Part shown: positions 60,966 to 64,000 of the stretch, piece by piece | Position numbering within the stretch: the first letter of the stretch is position 1 | Layout: each line of letters starts with the position of its first letter | DNA from: Gonatopus flavifemur | Lineage: Eukaryota > Arthropoda > Insecta > Hymenoptera > Dryinidae | Reading direction: 5' to 3' | Assembly (NCBI GenBank): GCA_018340375.1 | Contig: JAFFJZ010000006.1 | Span: forward strand, 18,237,501 to 18,301,500 | Length of the DNA stretch: 64,000 bases | Notes under the pieces: generated by a model | What the model was told of the DNA's origin: nothing | The model's input: only the letters and a program-made list of their open reading frames with translations | The model's database searches: none | Position numbers and translations under genes: made by a program

Positions 60966-61200
60966 ACACTGGAAAAAAATTCCTTCTAAAACTTCGGAAA
61001 TTCCTTACAGTCACTTTTTCCTGAATTTTCAGAAAAATTTTACTGAACTTTAAAAAACTTCAACTAAATTTCGGAACGTATTCTAAAAATTCAGTCACGT
61101 TTATTGGAACAAGCAAAATTTTTCTGAAAATTCACAAAAAGGGGCGGTAAAGAATTACAGTCAGATTTTCTGAATTTTCAGAAGGAATTTTTTTATAGTG
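60966..61200. mobile_element. MITE with CACTGGAAAAAAATTCCTTCT ends
   Basis: CACTGGAAAAAAATTCCTTC faces GAAGGAATTTTTTTATAGTG. Inside, CAGTCACTTTTTCCTGAATT and CAGTCAGATTTTCTGAATT are direct repeats, and AAATTTTTCTGAAAATTC mirrors GAATTTTCAGAAAAATTTT. Confidence 0.65.
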
Positions 61201-61251
61201 AAACTCGGATGAGATATTGAATATCGATTCAAATATCCCATGTCATACTAT

Positions 61252-62252
61252 GGACGTTTACGACAATTACTTGGAGTTTGCTCGAAGCAAGCAGTGGTGA
61301 AATTCTCCAGATTTCCCTAGAGTGCTACGAGCAATCATTCTGCCGTCTCACAAGTGATCGTAGCAAGCAGTATCAAGCACCATCAAATCCAACGGAATTA
61401 TTGAGCCGGTAAACAATTTGGATTTTTTCGTTTAATTAATCTAATAATTGATGTTTGAAATGTGAAAAATCATTATCCACCTGTGCTATCCTTTTTCTTG
61501 TTGAAATGATTCAATAGCATATATAATATGTCGAATAAATAATGAAAAGTGGTAAATTAACCTCAACCTTCAATTTCTCATTCAGATGGAAATTATCGAT
61601 GTTCAATATTGAGATAATCGAATTGTATTTTGCAAGTCCTTTGTGTAATTATTGTAAATTTTTAATCATCTTAAACAATCAGTTTCCTCATTTAAAAAAT
61701 CTACGTTGTGAATGATTCGAAGTAAAAACTCTATAGAGTTATAACCTCAAATACTTCATGTCCTGTAATATTTCAATTTCACTTCAAATGGATGAGAATG
61801 TAGATTTTTTAAATGAGGAAACTGATTGTTTAAGATGATTAAAAATTTACAATAATTACACAAAGGACTTGCAAAATACAATTCGATTATCTCAATATTG
61901 AACATCGATAATTTTCATCTGAATGAGAAATTGAAGGTTGAGGTTAATTTACCACTTTTCATTATTTATTCGACATATTATATATGCTATTGAATCATTT
62001 CAACAAGAAAAAGGATAGCACAGGTGGATAATGATTTTTCACATTTCAAACATCAATTATTAGATTAATTAAATGAAAAAATCCAAATTGTTTACCGGCT
62101 CAATAATTCCGTTGGATTTGATGGTGCTTGATACTGCTTGCTACGATTACTTGTGAGACGGCAGAATGATTGCTTGTAGCACTCTGGGGAAATCTGGGGA
62201 ATTTCACCACTGCTTGCTTCGAGCAAACTCCAAGTAATCGTCGTAAACGTCC
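61252..62252. mobile_element. Very long foldback: two 453-base inverted arms
   Basis: Left arm 61252-61704 and right arm 61800-62252 are reverse complements with about seven mismatches and essentially no indels. They are separated by a 95-base loop (61705-61799). The outer ends read GGACGTTTACGAC and GTCGTAAACGTCC; the inner ends read AAATCTAC and GTAGATTT. There is no open frame. It may be a foldback transposon or a recent inverted duplication. If transcribed it would form a 450-base-pair double-stranded RNA. No target duplication is evident. Confidence 0.85.
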
Positions 62253-64000
62253 TATAACTGTGTGGCAAAAAATTTGGAGTTCATAGCAACACTCATGACA
62301 AGTTGCCGGGATTCAATGAGTAGTAGAGAAGAGGTTCGAGTTTTGAGTCATAAAACCTTTCAATTTGCAGTACTCAATTCACAGCAAACATATTTGCATA
62401 TACTTTCCAAATTTTTCTGAACACGGAGAGAAAGTCTTTTCAAAAAACCAACACAATGCACTCACATAACATGCATAGCAGAGCTGGCTTCAATATTTAA
62501 CATATCAAATGATATTACGTTGCATTCTTGGTTGTAGCGCAGATACAGTAACAGTGAAAAACAAATCTTAGGCTACATATTCTCGCTCCGCTCGCATCTT
62601 AAACAATTCAGATATCCGGGGATATATGAAGAGACACTCATCGGTTTTTCGCTCAAGTGAAGATATTTTTGAATGCAATACTCAGAAAGCCTGAAACTAA
62701 TTACCTACCATTCTTTATACTGTCTTCAAATGTTCTACAAACATGTTTTTTAACAAGTGCACAATTTGCACAACTGTCCTGGTAAAAATGAAACGAGGAA
62801 GCGCGACGAAAACGTACGCTAAGAGTCATTTAAGCGTAACGGACAGTCATCTGGGTGTAATTTAAAAATGAATTGAAACATGTTCACGCTTCATTTGTTC
62901 CAATAATTACTCCCTTCACTTTCGGATTCTCACTACACACAGATGCTGTGTTTCAACTCGGACCCCCATTTTTTCACATTTGTCATAATTTCAAAATGTG
63001 TTAATGTCAAGGCACAGTAGTCGACAATGCTCCAGCTATTGATACTGTCACCCATAACTCAAAACTGATGAGGAATATTTCGAAATTTTTCCAGGGGAAA
63101 TTTAGAGAATTGAAGAGTCTTTCCAACGACATATAATACATGACGATCGGTCAACATTGCAGGGTTTAATGCAATGAAAATAAAAGGGGGTCCGACTTAA
63201 GCCACTCTTCTCTATATAATACATCGATGAATTTCACCAAGATTTGAATAAATTCGTACATCCATATCGCACAAGTCACGCTGTGTTGAAACAGAAACCG
63301 AAACGAGACATCTAAATCACTGAATAAATGTACCACACCTGATTCGATAAAGCATCAAGTTATTCGTAATCCTCGAAGCATAATCATCTTTTCATTCGAT
63401 CAACTGAATCGTACATAAGACGAATGATACGGAAATAGGCTGGAAAACTAATGAGAATGCAGATCACGTATAATCGGAGTTATAACTTCAACAATTTGAT
63501 AATGTTTACGCAGTTCTGTACAGAAAAAAGTCCATTGCTGAGAATACTCACGTCTCCCATTTTTCATTCTTTTCACTCGTAGAATTTCTGATGATATTTC
63601 TTATGTTTATCAGAATAAACTATATATGCTATCGTGACTGACAAATTTAGACATGTGAACTGTGCGAAATACAGTGTACATTTGCCGTCAAGAATGCGAG
63701 ACAGATCATCGCAAAATTGCTTGTTTGAAATTTCGTCCGTTTAAGAAATGGAACAACAATGGATCAAACTCAAATTTAGTAGCAAAGATACGCTTATGCT
63801 GGGTGGATTTGAGGTAAACGAGGTGCATGAGAGATCGCCAGATTTGCGGATGTTTGTGCCTTTAACATCGTTTTTGTGGCCTTCTAAGAAAACTTTTTCT
63901 GAGAAACGTTAAAAATGATGTCAATTAGTAACATTTTTCCATTGATTCGACAACAAAATGTTGTGGCAGATGATGTGTTTTTCAACCATCAAATGATGTC
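62253..64000. other. No identified gene
   Basis: Mixed-composition sequence without a coding signal, splice-supported frame or definable repeat. The stretch at about 63000-63200 (GAGGAATATTTCGAAATTTT, TCTTTCCAACGACATATAAT) looks repeat-like, but no second copy is in the window. Confidence 0.45.

Noticed and set aside
1..64000. Bacterial-type systems such as CRISPR arrays, operons or integrons
   Set aside because: No regular spaced repeats of that type; gene structure is plainly eukaryotic with spliceosomal introns.

Overview
This is a window of eukaryotic nuclear DNA, almost certainly from an insect. The evidence is spliced genes with GT-AG introns (some only 60-70 bases), secreted trypsin-fold proteins, an intact-looking mariner transposon and many hairpin MITEs. 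A hymenopteran, perhaps a parasitoid, is my best guess from the protein types and repeat style. That is inference only.

Region 1 (1 to about 19,400) is a head-to-tail array read on the minus strand. The repeat unit holds one gene 'A' and one pseudogene 'B'. Two full units are present (about 1-10,440 and 10,441-19,222). A fragment of a further unit sits at 19,223-19,400, and a promoter at 1-8 shows that the array continues to the left. Both A copies reconstruct to six exons totalling exactly 888 bases (295 residues). Each encodes a secreted trypsin-fold protein whose catalytic triad is destroyed. Between the two A copies, intron bases differ by about 4-7% in samples I counted, but coding bases differ by about 19% (30% in exon 5). 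Most coding changes replace amino acids: in exon 5, 27 codons are replaced and 2 are silent-only. This is the signature of diversifying selection seen in venom, immune and reproductive arms-race genes, and it is the main discovery in the window. Pseudogene B keeps His57 and Asp102 motifs but carries stop codons shared by both copies.

Region 2 (about 19,400-50,100) has no gene I can identify. It contains an AT-rich tract (24.1-26.6 kb), simple repeats, GC-richer patches and MITEs, plus arrays of a degenerate TCTGAATTT motif at 41.2-42.4 and, in the opposite orientation, 48.7-49.4 kb. It may be intergenic or lie inside very long introns.

Region 3 (50.1-51.6 kb) holds a four-exon plus-strand gene for a 285-residue secreted protein with six mature-chain cysteines and a C-terminal acidic repeat. 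I do not recognise it. A hairpin MITE sits in its last intron, and a decayed paralogue seems to lie at 55.8-56.8 kb.

Region 4 (51.7-64 kb) is repeat-rich. It contains several MITEs, a mariner element of 1,322 bases with perfect 30-base terminal repeats but a lost catalytic Asp, and a very large foldback (two 453-base arms, about 98% identical, around a 95-base loop).
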